Below are positions 51,079-58,733 of a stretch of DNA of 64,000 nucleotides, one piece after another. Position 1 is the first letter of the stretch, and each line of letters opens with the position of its first letter. The DNA is taken from NCBI RefSeq assembly GCF_003992255.1, contig NZ_RQVA01000002.1, positions 62,001 through 126,000 on the forward strand. The letters are read 5' to 3'. A program made the position numbers and the translations under genes. Origin of the DNA: F0422 sp003992255. GTDB lineage: Bacteria; Bacillota; Negativicutes; Veillonellales; Veillonellaceae. The notes beneath the pieces were generated by a model that was given only the letters and a program-made list of their open reading frames with translations, did no database searches and was not told where the DNA came from.

Positions 51079-52299
51079 GTGGCAAAGAAGAAAAAAGAAT
51101 CGCAAGTGCAAGAAATTATAGCGATCCTATTGGAGAAAGCAAAGAAAGAAGGGGCTATTACATCTAAACAAATTTCTGATGCTCTTTCGGAGCAAGTGGA
51201 AGTAACAGCTGAACAACTAGATGGTATGTATGCAGTATTTAATAATTTAGGAATTGAAGTGATGCAAGAGGATGATCACGATTCTGAAGGTGAGTTGCCG
51301 ATCAATGAAGAATTATTAGATGAGGACATTGAAGTTGATGTAGATGTTGAACATTTGAGCAGCGATATCGATATCACAGAGGAAGATGAAGAGGAAGGAA
51401 AAGAAATCAATTTAGATCTTTCCATTCCTGAAGGCTTGAATATTGATGATCCAGTGCGGATGTATTTAAAAGAAATTGGCCGTGTACCTTTGTTGTCTGG
51501 TGATGAGGAAATTATTCTAGCACAACAAATCGAAGCTGGGGCTAAAGAAGATGCGACGTATCGAGAAGTTCGTTTAGGTGATACGGCAAAACAAAAATTG
51601 ATTGATGCTAACTTACGCCTAGTAGTAAGTATTGCAAAACGCTATGTAGGTCGTGGTATGTTATTCTTGGACTTAATCCAAGAGGGAAATTTAGGCCTTA
51701 TTAAAGCAGTCGATAAATTTGACTACACAAAAGGGTATAAATTCTCCACCTATGCTACATGGTGGATTCGCCAAGCTATTACAAGGGCTATTGCGGACCA
51801 AGCGAGAACGATTCGTATACCTGTACATATGGTAGAGACCATCAATAAATTAGTTCGTATTTCTCGTCAATTATTACAAGATTTGGGTCGTGACCCAAGT
51901 CCAGAAGAAATTGCCGAAGGTATGGGAATTACAGTGGAACGAGTTCGTGAAATCCAAAAAATTTCTCAAGAACCAGTGTCTTTGGAAACTCCAATCGGGG
52001 AAGAAGAAGATTCCCATTTGGGCGACTTCTTGGAAGATAAAGATGCAGTAGCACCAGATGATGCAGCTAGCTTTATCTTACTTCGTGAACAAATCAAAGA
52101 AGTGTTTACATGTCTTACTGAAAGAGAACAACAAGTATTGGAGCTTCGTTTTGGCTTGAAAGATGGTAAACCACGTACATTAGAAGAGGTAGGCCAATTC
52201 TTTAGTGTTACACGGGAACGGATTCGTCAAATCGAAGGAAAAGCGTTAACGAAACTAAGAAATCGTGGTAAACGCGATAAAATCAAAGACTTCTTATAA
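51079..52299 (+). CDS. rpoD: RNA polymerase primary sigma factor
   Basis: Housekeeping sigma-70, 406 residues, starting at GTG 51079 with GGAAGAG ahead. An acidic N-terminal region (about 60-110), region 1.2 (DDPVRMYLKEIGRVPLL), region 2 (ANLRLVVSIAKRYVGRGMLFLDLIQEGNLGLIKAVDKFDY, KFSTYATWWIRQAITRAI), region 3 and region 4 (TLEEVGQFFSVTRERIRQIE). It recognises the TTGACA/TATAAT promoters found through this window. No large non-conserved region, as in other Firmicutes. Confidence 0.97.
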   Translation: MAKKKKESQVQEIIAILLEKAKKEGAITSKQISDALSEQVEVTAEQLDGMYAVFNNLGIEVMQEDDHDSEGELPINEELLDEDIEVDVDVEHLSSDIDITEEDEEEGKEINLDLSIPEGLNIDDPVRMYLKEIGRVPLLSGDEEIILAQQIEAGAKEDATYREVRLGDTAKQKLIDANLRLVVSIAKRYVGRGMLFLDLIQEGNLGLIKAVDKFDYTKGYKFSTYATWWIRQAITRAIADQARTIRIPVHMVETINKLVRISRQLLQDLGRDPSPEEIAEGMGITVERVREIQKISQEPVSLETPIGEEEDSHLGDFLEDKDAVAPDDAASFILLREQIKEVFTCLTEREQQVLELRFGLKDGKPRTLEEVGQFFSVTRERIRQIEGKALTKLRNRGKRDKIKDFL

Positions 52300-52324
52300 T
52301 TATAAAATTTTCAATATACTATAC

Positions 52325-52355
52325 AAGGCGCAGAAATATGTCTGCGCCTTTCTTA
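52325..52355 (+). terminator. Terminator of dnaG-rpoD
   Basis: AAGGCGCAGA pairs with TCTGCGCCTT around a six-base loop; TCTT follows. Confidence 0.85.
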
Positions 52356-52408
52356 TGGTTGGGAATATATAGTTAAATAGAAATCGTACTTTTTGTAAAA
52401 AAAAGGTC

Positions 52409-52436
52409 TTGCAATTTTGTTTGATTATGGTATAAT
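52409..52436 (+). promoter_or_regulatory. Promoter of the amino-acid binding lipoprotein gene
   Basis: TTGCAA (52409-52414), 16-base spacer, TATAAT (52431-52436). Confidence 0.7.
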
Positions 52437-52483
52437 CTTGTATAAATAAACAAAGAAGTTGTATATTTTTATGGGAGGTTATT

Positions 52484-53269
52484 ATGTTTGGTATGAAGAA
52501 ATTAGGATTAATCCTATGTACAGCAGTTCTTGGCGTTGGTTTATTAGCTGGTTGTGGTAGCGATACAAAAAAAGAAGCACAATTAACACAAACAGCAGGG
52601 GTATTAAAAGTAGGTTCAGAAACTACATTCCCTCCATTTGAGTTCGCTGAAGAAAATAGCAATAAGTACATCGGCTTTGATGTGGATTTAAGCGAAGAAA
52701 TAGCGAAGCGTTTGGGCTTGAAGCTTGAGTTTGTCAGCATGGGATTTGATGCATTGATTCCAGCTACACAATCTGGCAATATTGATATGATTGCAGCGGG
52801 TATTAATGCGACACCAGAACGTGAGCAAGCGTTGTCATTCTCCGATCCATATTTCAATGAAGGCGGTTTCATTACTATCGTTCGTAAAGATAACACAAAT
52901 ATCACTAAAATGGATGATCTTGCTAATAAACGTGTAGGTGTACAAATCGGTACTGTTCCTGTAGAAATGGCAAAAGCAATTCCAGGTACGGATGTAAAAG
53001 AATTGGATTCTAATAGTAATATCTTCATGGAGTTGAAAGCAGGCACTATTGATGGTGCTATTCTTGACCAAGCAGTAGCTATGTACTACTTAAAACAAGG
53101 TGCTGATAAAGATCTTAAATTAGTAGGTGAAGGTACAAAAGCTCCTGGCACAGTATTTGGTTTCAATAAATCTAATACAGCATTACGTGATAAAGTAAAT
53201 GGTGTTTTAAAAGAAATGCGTGAAGATGGAACGTACCAAAAAATTTATGACAAATGGTTCGCTAAGTAA
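52484..53269 (+). CDS. Amino-acid ABC transporter substrate-binding lipoprotein
   Basis: 261 residues. Signal peptide with lipobox LLAGC (Cys24). The mature part is a type 2 periplasmic binding protein of the polar amino acid group (GlnH/ArtJ-like): LKVGSETTFPPFEF, GFDVDLSEEIAKRLG, DMIAAGINATPEREQALSFSDPYF, GVQIGT. GGGAGG ribosome site. No permease or ATPase gene is adjacent; it has its own promoter and is followed by palindromic repeats, the first of which can act as its terminator. Ligand not identifiable; a distant permease pair is assumed. Confidence 0.9.
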   Translation: MFGMKKLGLILCTAVLGVGLLAGCGSDTKKEAQLTQTAGVLKVGSETTFPPFEFAEENSNKYIGFDVDLSEEIAKRLGLKLEFVSMGFDALIPATQSGNIDMIAAGINATPEREQALSFSDPYFNEGGFITIVRKDNTNITKMDDLANKRVGVQIGTVPVEMAKAIPGTDVKELDSNSNIFMELKAGTIDGAILDQAVAMYYLKQGADKDLKLVGEGTKAPGTVFGFNKSNTALRDKVNGVLKEMREDGTYQKIYDKWFAK

Positions 53270-53278
53270 TTACGCTAT

Positions 53279-53424
53279 GTAGCCTATGGCGAGTATTTAC
53301 TAGCAAATAGAAGACCGCAACATATTCCTTCTCAAACTGATCCTACGGTAGGTTTGTTCAGGAGTATGTTGCGGCCTTTTTGTGTTTGTGTAATTTAGCT
53401 AGTAAGGAACGCCATAAAGGCTAC
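53279..53424. repeat. Long palindromic intergenic element, copy B
   Basis: 146-base inverted repeat. It begins GTAGCCTATGGCG and ends with the pairing CGCCATAAAGGCTAC. Core stem 53315-53374: CCGCAACATA with TATGTTGCGG, inner TCCTTCTCAAAC with GTTTGTTCAGGA, and a small palindrome CCTACGGTAGG at the centre. Right arm is followed by CTTTTTG, so on the plus strand the core can also stop transcription of the upstream lipoprotein gene. Confidence 0.9.
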
Positions 53425-53448
53425 TACTCGTAACGGCCTCGCTCAGGG

Positions 53449-53580
53449 GTAGCACGACACGTTCCGACCCGAACTGATTCTACGGTAGGTTTGCTCCGGA
53501 GTATGTTGCGGCCTTTTGCAGTTATCTAAATTAGGTAGTTATGGACACCATAAGATATTACTCGTAGTTACACGCTCAAG
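53449..53580. repeat. Palindromic element, copy C (left arm decayed)
   Basis: The centre (CTACGGTAGG near 53481) and right arm (GGAGTATGTTGCGGCC, then GCAGTTATCTAAATTAGGTA) match copies B and D closely. The left arm is shorter by about 35 bases and diverged, so pairing is mostly lost. A deletion derivative lying between B and D. Confidence 0.75.
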
Positions 53581-53600
53581 GTTATTTCTTGTGATGCTAT

Positions 53601-53744
53601 GTAGCCCGTGAGGCGCATTTATTAGTAAATAGAAGACCGCAACATATTCCTTCTCAAACTGATCCTACGGTAGGTTTGTTCAGGAATATATTGCGGCCTT
53701 TTGCAGTTATCTAAATTAGGTAGTTACGAACACCATAAGGCTAC
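53601..53744. repeat. Long palindromic intergenic element, copy D
   Basis: 144 bases with the same plan as copy B: GTAGCC at the left end and GGCTAC at the right, core stem 53637-53696 (CCGCAACATA with TATATTGCGG), same central palindrome and inner arms. Right flank is nearly identical to that of copy C. Copies B-D fill the space between the convergent genes ending at 53269 and 53768. Confidence 0.9.
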
Positions 53745-53767
53745 TACTCGTAACGGCGTCGCTCAGT

Positions 53768-54721
53768 TTATAGTGTGTGTGCTAGTTTGATATATTCTCT
53801 GATGCGTTCGCAAGATGCGTGGAATGCTTCTTGTTCGCTTGGTGTTAGGTGTAGTTCTAAAATCTCTTCGATGCCATTTTTACCGATGATGGCAGGGACG
53901 GAGGCGAAGACGTTATGCTCACCGTATTCTCCTTCTAATTTGCAAGAGAGAGGGAGGACTTTTTGTTCGTCGTGAAAGTAGGCTCGGATGATTTCTGTCA
54001 CGGATGCAGCGATGCCAAATTCTGTGGATCCTTTTCCGATGAGAACTAAGTACCCGCCATACTTCATTTGTTCAACTAAGGCGTTTTCATCAAAAGTAGG
54101 GAAGCGGTGTGGTAGTTCCTTTTGTAGTTCTTTCAAAGGTTTTCCTGATACAGTTACATGAGACCAAGGTACCATGGCGCTACCACCGTGCTCGCCCATC
54201 GCATAACAGGATAAAGAGCGTCGATGTACGTTGATTTGCTCGGATACAAGACGTTGCAATCGTGCAGAGTCTAAGGATGTACCAGAAGAAATAATTTTAT
54301 GTTTAGGATAGCCTAAATAGTCTTGTACATAGGCAGCTACCACATCAGCAGGGTTGGAAATGCTGACGATGAATCCATTAAATCCAGAGGCTTTCACACG
54401 GGGTAGAAACTCACGTAACACTTCTACCGTAGCACCCAGTGTATCTAATCGGTCCTGTTCTGGAGTAGGTAGAGGACCGGCAGAGATGACGAGCACATCA
54501 CAGTCACCAATATCCTCTGGCTCACAGGCGATAGCTTTCACACGATGAGGTAAATAGCTTACCGCATCATTCACATCCGTCGCTTGCGCAATGGCCTTGT
54601 CTTTATCAATATCTACCATGTATAAATGATCTACCTCTCCTTGCGTAGCAAGAGAAAAGGCTACATGAGAACCCACATGACCAGTCCCAATAATCGCAAC
54701 CTTGCGTAATTCTATAGACAT
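53768..54721 (-). CDS. L-2-hydroxyacid dehydrogenase of the lactate/malate family
   Basis: 317 residues, NAD-dependent. GTGHVGSH Rossmann loop at 12-19, ISNPADV near 121-127, catalytic pair Asp151 and His178 (TSLDSARLQ and GEHGGS), substrate-carboxylate Arg154, and the loop Arg91. At the specificity position equal to Gln102 of lactate dehydrogenases (loop AGPLPTPEQDR) there is Pro85, so pyruvate is not assured. L-2-hydroxyisocaproate dehydrogenase-like activity is an alternative. AGGAGGAA precedes the ATG. Own promoter region with an ATACTTTCATA motif 22 bases upstream of the start. Confidence 0.85.
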   Translation of the reverse strand: MSIELRKVAIIGTGHVGSHVAFSLATQGEVDHLYMVDIDKDKAIAQATDVNDAVSYLPHRVKAIACEPEDIGDCDVLVISAGPLPTPEQDRLDTLGATVEVLREFLPRVKASGFNGFIVSISNPADVVAAYVQDYLGYPKHKIISSGTSLDSARLQRLVSEQINVHRRSLSCYAMGEHGGSAMVPWSHVTVSGKPLKELQKELPHRFPTFDENALVEQMKYGGYLVLIGKGSTEFGIAASVTEIIRAYFHDEQKVLPLSCKLEGEYGEHNVFASVPAIIGKNGIEEILELHLTPSEQEAFHASCERIREYIKLAHTL

Positions 54722-54742
54722 AACATTCCTCCTATATTGAAA

Positions 54743-54753
54743 TATGAAAGTAT
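54743..54753. promoter_or_regulatory. ATACTTTCATA motif upstream of the hydroxyacid dehydrogenase
   Basis: TATGAAAGTAT on the plus strand, i.e. ATACTTTCATA reading toward the gene, 22 bases before its start codon. Confidence 0.45.
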
Positions 54754-54807
54754 TCAGTAATATGTACTAGAATAAAACTTTTATCCCCTTAGGTCAAGAA
54801 CCAAGAA

Positions 54808-55160
54808 CACAGTATACGTAGAAAATCTAATCGCATTTTATAATAGTACATTAGACAAACGCAAAAGGAGCAACATGTTTAGATATCCCAAGGCATACAA
54901 TGTGCCGTAGAATATCTAATGGCATTTTACTTACTAAATAATGGAAAAATAAAAGAGCACGACAGGTTCAGATACCCCGAAGGAATACAGTGTGCAGTAG
55001 AACATCTATTGGTACCCCATGAAGATACATTACACAAACGTAAAAACGAGCAACATGTTCCGGAGCAAACCTACCGAAGGATCAGTTTGTGGAGGAATAT
55101 GTTGCTCGTTTTCCTTTCAACGTATCAAATAAGAATGCAAATAGATTTCATAGGCACACA
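54808..55160. repeat. Palindromic element, copy E, with tandem left-arm units
   Basis: Reverse-oriented relative of copies A-D. Complete hairpin 55043-55112: AAAACGAGCAACAT pairs with ATGTTGCTCGTTTT, inner GAGCAAACCTACCG facing CAGTTTGTGGAGG. The left arm and its flank occur three times in tandem (units from about 54810, 54898 and 54988; spacing 88 and 90), the first two without a right arm and more diverged. Fills 54754-55169 with no gene; short open frames in it are repeat artefacts. Confidence 0.85.
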
Positions 55161-55169
55161 CAATGACGA

Positions 55170-56357
55170 TTAGTGAGTTCTTGGCTTCGCATATGTATAA
55201 TAGCACAATAAAGCAATGGCAGAGCATATAGTCATGGTGATTCCCATAGGAATGGCTGTATGAGATCCTGCGATACCTACGATAGGTGATACGATGCCGG
55301 CAGATACCATGGAAAAGAAACCTAATAAGGCAGAGGCACTTCCAGCTAGATGGCCATACTTAGCCATAGCCATAGAAAAACTAGCGGCTCCAAATAGAGA
55401 GACCATTCCTACGGTAAAGAACAGAATCGTAGTTACAACAAGGAAGGGCATATTCAGGAGCATTGCGCTTAAAAAGAGAATAGAACCAATACATAGTACA
55501 CTCAAGCTAAATTGTAATAACTGATAGTCTTTGATCACATTGCTCAAGCGAGAGCTAATCATACTGGATAGAATGATCCCACAGCTATTAATCCCAAAAA
55601 TATAACTAAATTGTTGTGCATTCAGGTGGAAAATATTCTGATATACAAAGGAAGAACCACTGATATAACAGAAAAAAGCACCGAAGGCAAAACATTGAAT
55701 GCCACATTGGCCTAGAAAGGCTTTATCTCGTAATAAAGTCTTATAATTGTCGATTGCTTTTTGAAGACCACCTTCTACACGTTGTGTAGGAGGGAGACTT
55801 TCAGTGAAGAGAAAAGATCCAATGAGGAGAAGCAAGGAGAATCCAGCTAGGACAATAAAGATGAAGCGCCAAGTTTCATAAATTAGAATCTGACCGCCTA
55901 ATAAAGGGGCAATAACAGGTGCTAATCCGTTGACCATCATCAAGGAGGCCAATAACTTAATTAGAGCAGGTCCTGATGCATGGTCTCGTGCGACGGCTTT
56001 GGAGATGACGACTCCGAAGGAACCCGTTACACCTTGTAAAAAGCGGCCTAGTAAGAGTACTTCGATGGTGGGAGCGTAGGCGCAAATAATAGTCGCTATG
56101 ACGCAAAGTAAATTGCCAATGATGAGAGGGTTCTTACGCCCCAGTACGTCACTAATAGGGCCTGCAAACAGTTGCCCAAAGGCAATGCCAATCGTCATAA
56201 TGCCAATTGTCAATTGAATATTAGAAGCCGATGTGTGTAATTCTCCTGGCATAATGGGCAAGGATGGTAAATACATATCGGTGGCTAAGGGGGTGACGGC
56301 TGTTAATAGACCGAGGAAAATAATTAATGATAGTGAAATAGAATTACTCTGTGTCAT
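55170..56357 (-). CDS. Bcr/CflA family drug-resistance MFS transporter
   Basis: 395 residues, 12 hydrophobic helices. Bcr/CflA signature near the start: GLLTAVTPLATDMYLPSLPIMPGEL, followed by QLTIGIMTIGIAFGQLFAGPISDVLGRK (MFS motif A) and GRFLQGVTGSFGVVISKAVARD (motif C region). Members export bicyclomycin, chloramphenicol or other small molecules. Its ATG overlaps the queG stop (ATGA), so the two are co-translated. No obvious functional link to QueG. Confidence 0.92.
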   Translation of the reverse strand: MTQSNSISLSLIIFLGLLTAVTPLATDMYLPSLPIMPGELHTSASNIQLTIGIMTIGIAFGQLFAGPISDVLGRKNPLIIGNLLCVIATIICAYAPTIEVLLLGRFLQGVTGSFGVVISKAVARDHASGPALIKLLASLMMVNGLAPVIAPLLGGQILIYETWRFIFIVLAGFSLLLLIGSFLFTESLPPTQRVEGGLQKAIDNYKTLLRDKAFLGQCGIQCFAFGAFFCYISGSSFVYQNIFHLNAQQFSYIFGINSCGIILSSMISSRLSNVIKDYQLLQFSLSVLCIGSILFLSAMLLNMPFLVVTTILFFTVGMVSLFGAASFSMAMAKYGHLAGSASALLGFFSMVSAGIVSPIVGIAGSHTAIPMGITMTICSAIALLCYYTYAKPRTH

Positions 56358-57238
56358 GTATGATCCTTTCTAATAATCGCATCATTGCGAAGTAAGATTT
56401 TTTTGCCGCGCCAAGCCCATGCTTTGTGTCCATAGGCAGTTTTGAATTCTTTATTAGTCATTGTTTCTAATGCACAGGGATCAATGTAAGGCTCGATCGA
56501 TTGAAATTCAGGAATGGGGGTCATCGGAATCTGCTGATTATGTGGGCAGACCTCTTGGCATACATCACAGCCAAATACTAAAGGTGTTTTTGCTATGATC
56601 GCTTCTTCCTTTGAAGTGAGATCTCCTTTGCATTGGGTGAGATAACTTTTGCAAGTTCTATAATCAAGGTGATCACCTTGTAAGGCTTGTCCAGGGCATG
56701 CTTGCAGGCATGCCCCACATTGTAAACAGGTTTGTTTCATAGGGGTGTCAGCCGGGAGTTCTAGGCTCGTTAGTATGGTACCAATCACTGTATAGGAGCC
56801 CCATCGAGGATGGATGAATGTTTGGTTCCAACCATAGAAACCGAGCCCTGCTAGATAGGCTACATAGCGATCAGCTAAGGGGGATGTGTCACAATGAATT
56901 TCGTAGGACTCCAATGGATACTTCTCCTGCAGTGCTTGTACTAGTTTTATTAAATAGGACTGTACTACGAGGTGATAATCTTGTCCCCAGCAATAACGAG
57001 CTAGATTGGTCTTATCTGTTGTGGGAACATAGTAGGGAAATAGACACACAATGGCAGACCTGGCTGACTCGATTGTGGGGCTTCCTTGTAATCGTTCTTC
57101 TAGTGTTCCTGCTGTAAAAGGGCAAGGATAGGGGGTGTCCAAATGGTGGCTTGCTTCTAGTGGTAGTGGCCAAGGGGCAACGCCAATTTCCGGTATATGT
57201 AATTGTTCAGCTAATGCTTGTAAATCGAATTGTGTCAT
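56354..57238 (-). CDS. queG: Epoxyqueuosine reductase-like protein, C-terminally short
   Basis: Cobalamin and 4Fe-4S dependent reductase family completing queuosine in tRNA. 294 residues against about 380 for E. coli and Bacillus QueG. The N-terminal corrinoid domain (about 1-165) with the DTSPLADRYVAYLAGLGFYGWN motif and the ferredoxin-like domain with CLQCGACLQACPG and CDVCQEVCPHN are present. The sequence ends soon after AWRGKKILLRNDAII, where normal proteins continue into HEAT-like repeats that bind tRNA. Function as QueG is therefore probable, not certain. First gene of a two-gene minus-strand unit. Confidence 0.8.
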   Translation of the reverse strand: MTQFDLQALAEQLHIPEIGVAPWPLPLEASHHLDTPYPCPFTAGTLEERLQGSPTIESARSAIVCLFPYYVPTTDKTNLARYCWGQDYHLVVQSYLIKLVQALQEKYPLESYEIHCDTSPLADRYVAYLAGLGFYGWNQTFIHPRWGSYTVIGTILTSLELPADTPMKQTCLQCGACLQACPGQALQGDHLDYRTCKSYLTQCKGDLTSKEEAIIAKTPLVFGCDVCQEVCPHNQQIPMTPIPEFQSIEPYIDPCALETMTNKEFKTAYGHKAWAWRGKKILLRNDAIIRKDHT

Positions 57239-57280
57239 GGCAGTTGCTTCCTAAGAATGATAGATGATATAGATTGCTTG

Positions 57281-57298
57281 TGAAAGGAAACTTTCATA
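57281..57298. promoter_or_regulatory. TGAAAG/CTTTCA dyad upstream of queG
   Basis: TGAAAG (57281-57286), GAAA, CTTTCA (57291-57296), then TA. AAACTTTCATA is one base from the recurrent ATACTTTCATA word. It lies 43 bases upstream of the queG start. Confidence 0.4.
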
Positions 57299-57375
57299 TC
57301 TTTGTATTGTACACCTACAGATTTATATAAATCAATATAAGAATGACTGAGTATTCATATAAAGATATCATGATT

Positions 57376-57402
57376 CTATGAAAATACTATGAATTTTCAT
57401 AG
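57376..57402. promoter_or_regulatory. Dyad upstream of the molybdenum hydroxylase operon
   Basis: CTATGAAAAT (57376-57385) and ATTTTCATAG (57393-57402) are perfect 10-bp inverted arms; the right half also forms CTATGAA/TTCATAG with a 2-base centre. It lies about 97 bases before the FAD-subunit start in the divergent region with queG. Candidate operator. Confidence 0.45.
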
Positions 57403-57498
57403 ATAAGACGTATAACTAACAAGAGAATTCATATGCAAAGGCAAGCAATACATGGTAATATATTAGGTAAGAATATATTGAAATTAGGAGGTATGGCT

Positions 57499-58287
57499 AT
57501 GCTCATGTTTACGCAAGTGCAACAACCCAGTAGTTTAGAAGAAGCACATGCTTTAATGATAAAACAAAAAATGGCACCTGTATTGGCTGGTGGTTGTTGG
57601 ACACGATTGGGAAACCGCAAGTGGCCGATGGTCATTGATCTTTCAGGATTGGGGCTCCGATATATAGAAGAGGACGATGCGGAATTTCGTATTGGGGCGA
57701 TGGCTACACAGCGAGATGTAGAGGTGTATGAGCCGTTTCAAACATTTGCGAATGGAGCATTTCCAAAGGCTGTGAAAGATATTTTAGGTGTTCAATTTAG
57801 AAATATGGCGACTATGGGAGGATCTGTAGCGGCACGCTTTGGATTTTCTGATATCATTCCTCTGTTATTAGCCCTACAAGCAGAGGTGCGATTGTTCGAA
57901 GGCGGACGTATGTCAGTAGAAGCATACTTATCGTATGGAAAACGAGATTTGCTCATCGAAATTATTGTGCCTAAACAAGATGTGCCAGTGGCGATCGAAG
58001 CACTTAGAAAATCTACTTCTGATTTCCCGTATCTAACAGGATCAGCACGACGTGATGACAGTGGTTATTCTGTTTATATTGGTTGTCGTCCAGGGAAACC
58101 AATACGAGCCATAACCGCTTGTAATATATTGAATGAAAAGGGGATGGATGCACTAGAAGAAGCCACTGAGGCTATTGAAGGTGACGTAGCGTTCCAAAGT
58201 AATTCTCATGCAAGTGCAGAGTATCGCTTAAGCATGGCAAAGAATATGTTTAAGCGTTTAGTTAAAGAGGTAGACACATGGAAATAA
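57499..58287 (+). CDS. Molybdenum hydroxylase, FAD-binding subunit
   Basis: 262-residue medium subunit of the xanthine dehydrogenase family, passing electrons from the 2Fe-2S centres to NAD or another acceptor. The FAD-binding fold shows VLAGGCWTRLGNRKW (the AGGT/N-type loop), DLSGLGLRYIEED, ATMGGSVAARFGFSDIIP, and a C-terminal flavoprotein domain. AGGAGG at 57486-57491 fits ATG 57499 (spacing 7) better than ATG 57493. First gene of the operon; overlaps the 2Fe-2S gene by 10 bases. Confidence 0.9.
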   Translation: MLMFTQVQQPSSLEEAHALMIKQKMAPVLAGGCWTRLGNRKWPMVIDLSGLGLRYIEEDDAEFRIGAMATQRDVEVYEPFQTFANGAFPKAVKDILGVQFRNMATMGGSVAARFGFSDIIPLLLALQAEVRLFEGGRMSVEAYLSYGKRDLLIEIIVPKQDVPVAIEALRKSTSDFPYLTGSARRDDSGYSVYIGCRPGKPIRAITACNILNEKGMDALEEATEAIEGDVAFQSNSHASAEYRLSMAKNMFKRLVKEVDTWK

Positions 58288-58733
58288 TGTTACAAATTAA
58301 TGGCACAAAGCGTAAGGTATATATTGAAACAGATGAAACCTTATTGGAAACATTACGCAATTTAGGCTTTTATAGTGTACGTTGTGGCTGCGATACGACG
58401 AATTGTGGTCTTTGCACAGTGTGGTTAGATGGAGAGCCTATCTTATCCTGTGCGTATCCGACTTTCAGAGTACCAGGCCATGAGATTACCACCCTCGAAG
58501 GTGTGGCAGAGGAGGCCGCAAAGCTAGCAGATTGTTTAGCAGAAGAAGGGGCCGATCAATGTGGGTACTGTACAACGGGAATGATGATGAGTGCCATTGC
58601 CTTAGGTCGTAAACATCCGAATGCAACAGATGAAGAAATTCGAGCCTATTTAAATAATAATTTATGCCGTTGTACTGGCTATGAATCACATATGCGAGGC
58701 ATTCGTAAATATTTAGGGGGCCTATCCATATGA
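58278..58733 (+). CDS. Molybdenum hydroxylase, 2Fe-2S subunit
   Basis: 151 residues with two 2Fe-2S clusters. Plant-type cluster: CGCDTTNCGLCTVW and a later C in ILSCAYP. Second, helical-domain cluster: ADQCGYCTTGMMM and NNNLCRCTGYESH. AAGAGGT precedes the ATG. It overlaps the Mo subunit start by 4 bases (ATGA). Subunit order FAD, 2Fe-2S, Mo. Confidence 0.95.
   Translation: MEIMLQINGTKRKVYIETDETLLETLRNLGFYSVRCGCDTTNCGLCTVWLDGEPILSCAYPTFRVPGHEITTLEGVAEEAAKLADCLAEEGADQCGYCTTGMMMSAIALGRKHPNATDEEIRAYLNNNLCRCTGYESHMRGIRKYLGGLSI

Noticed and set aside
52300..53046. Open frame of 248 codons on the minus strand
   Set aside because: Antisense to the amino-acid binding lipoprotein gene, which has a promoter, ribosome site and clear domain; the reverse reading has no motif.
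53279..53744. CRISPR-like repeat cluster
   Set aside because: Repeats are about 145 bases, palindromic, only three, with no regular spacers and no cas genes.
54919..55173. Open frame of 84 codons between the hydroxyacid dehydrogenase and MFS genes
   Set aside because: It is made of the tandem arms and hairpin of palindromic copy E and has no ribosome site.
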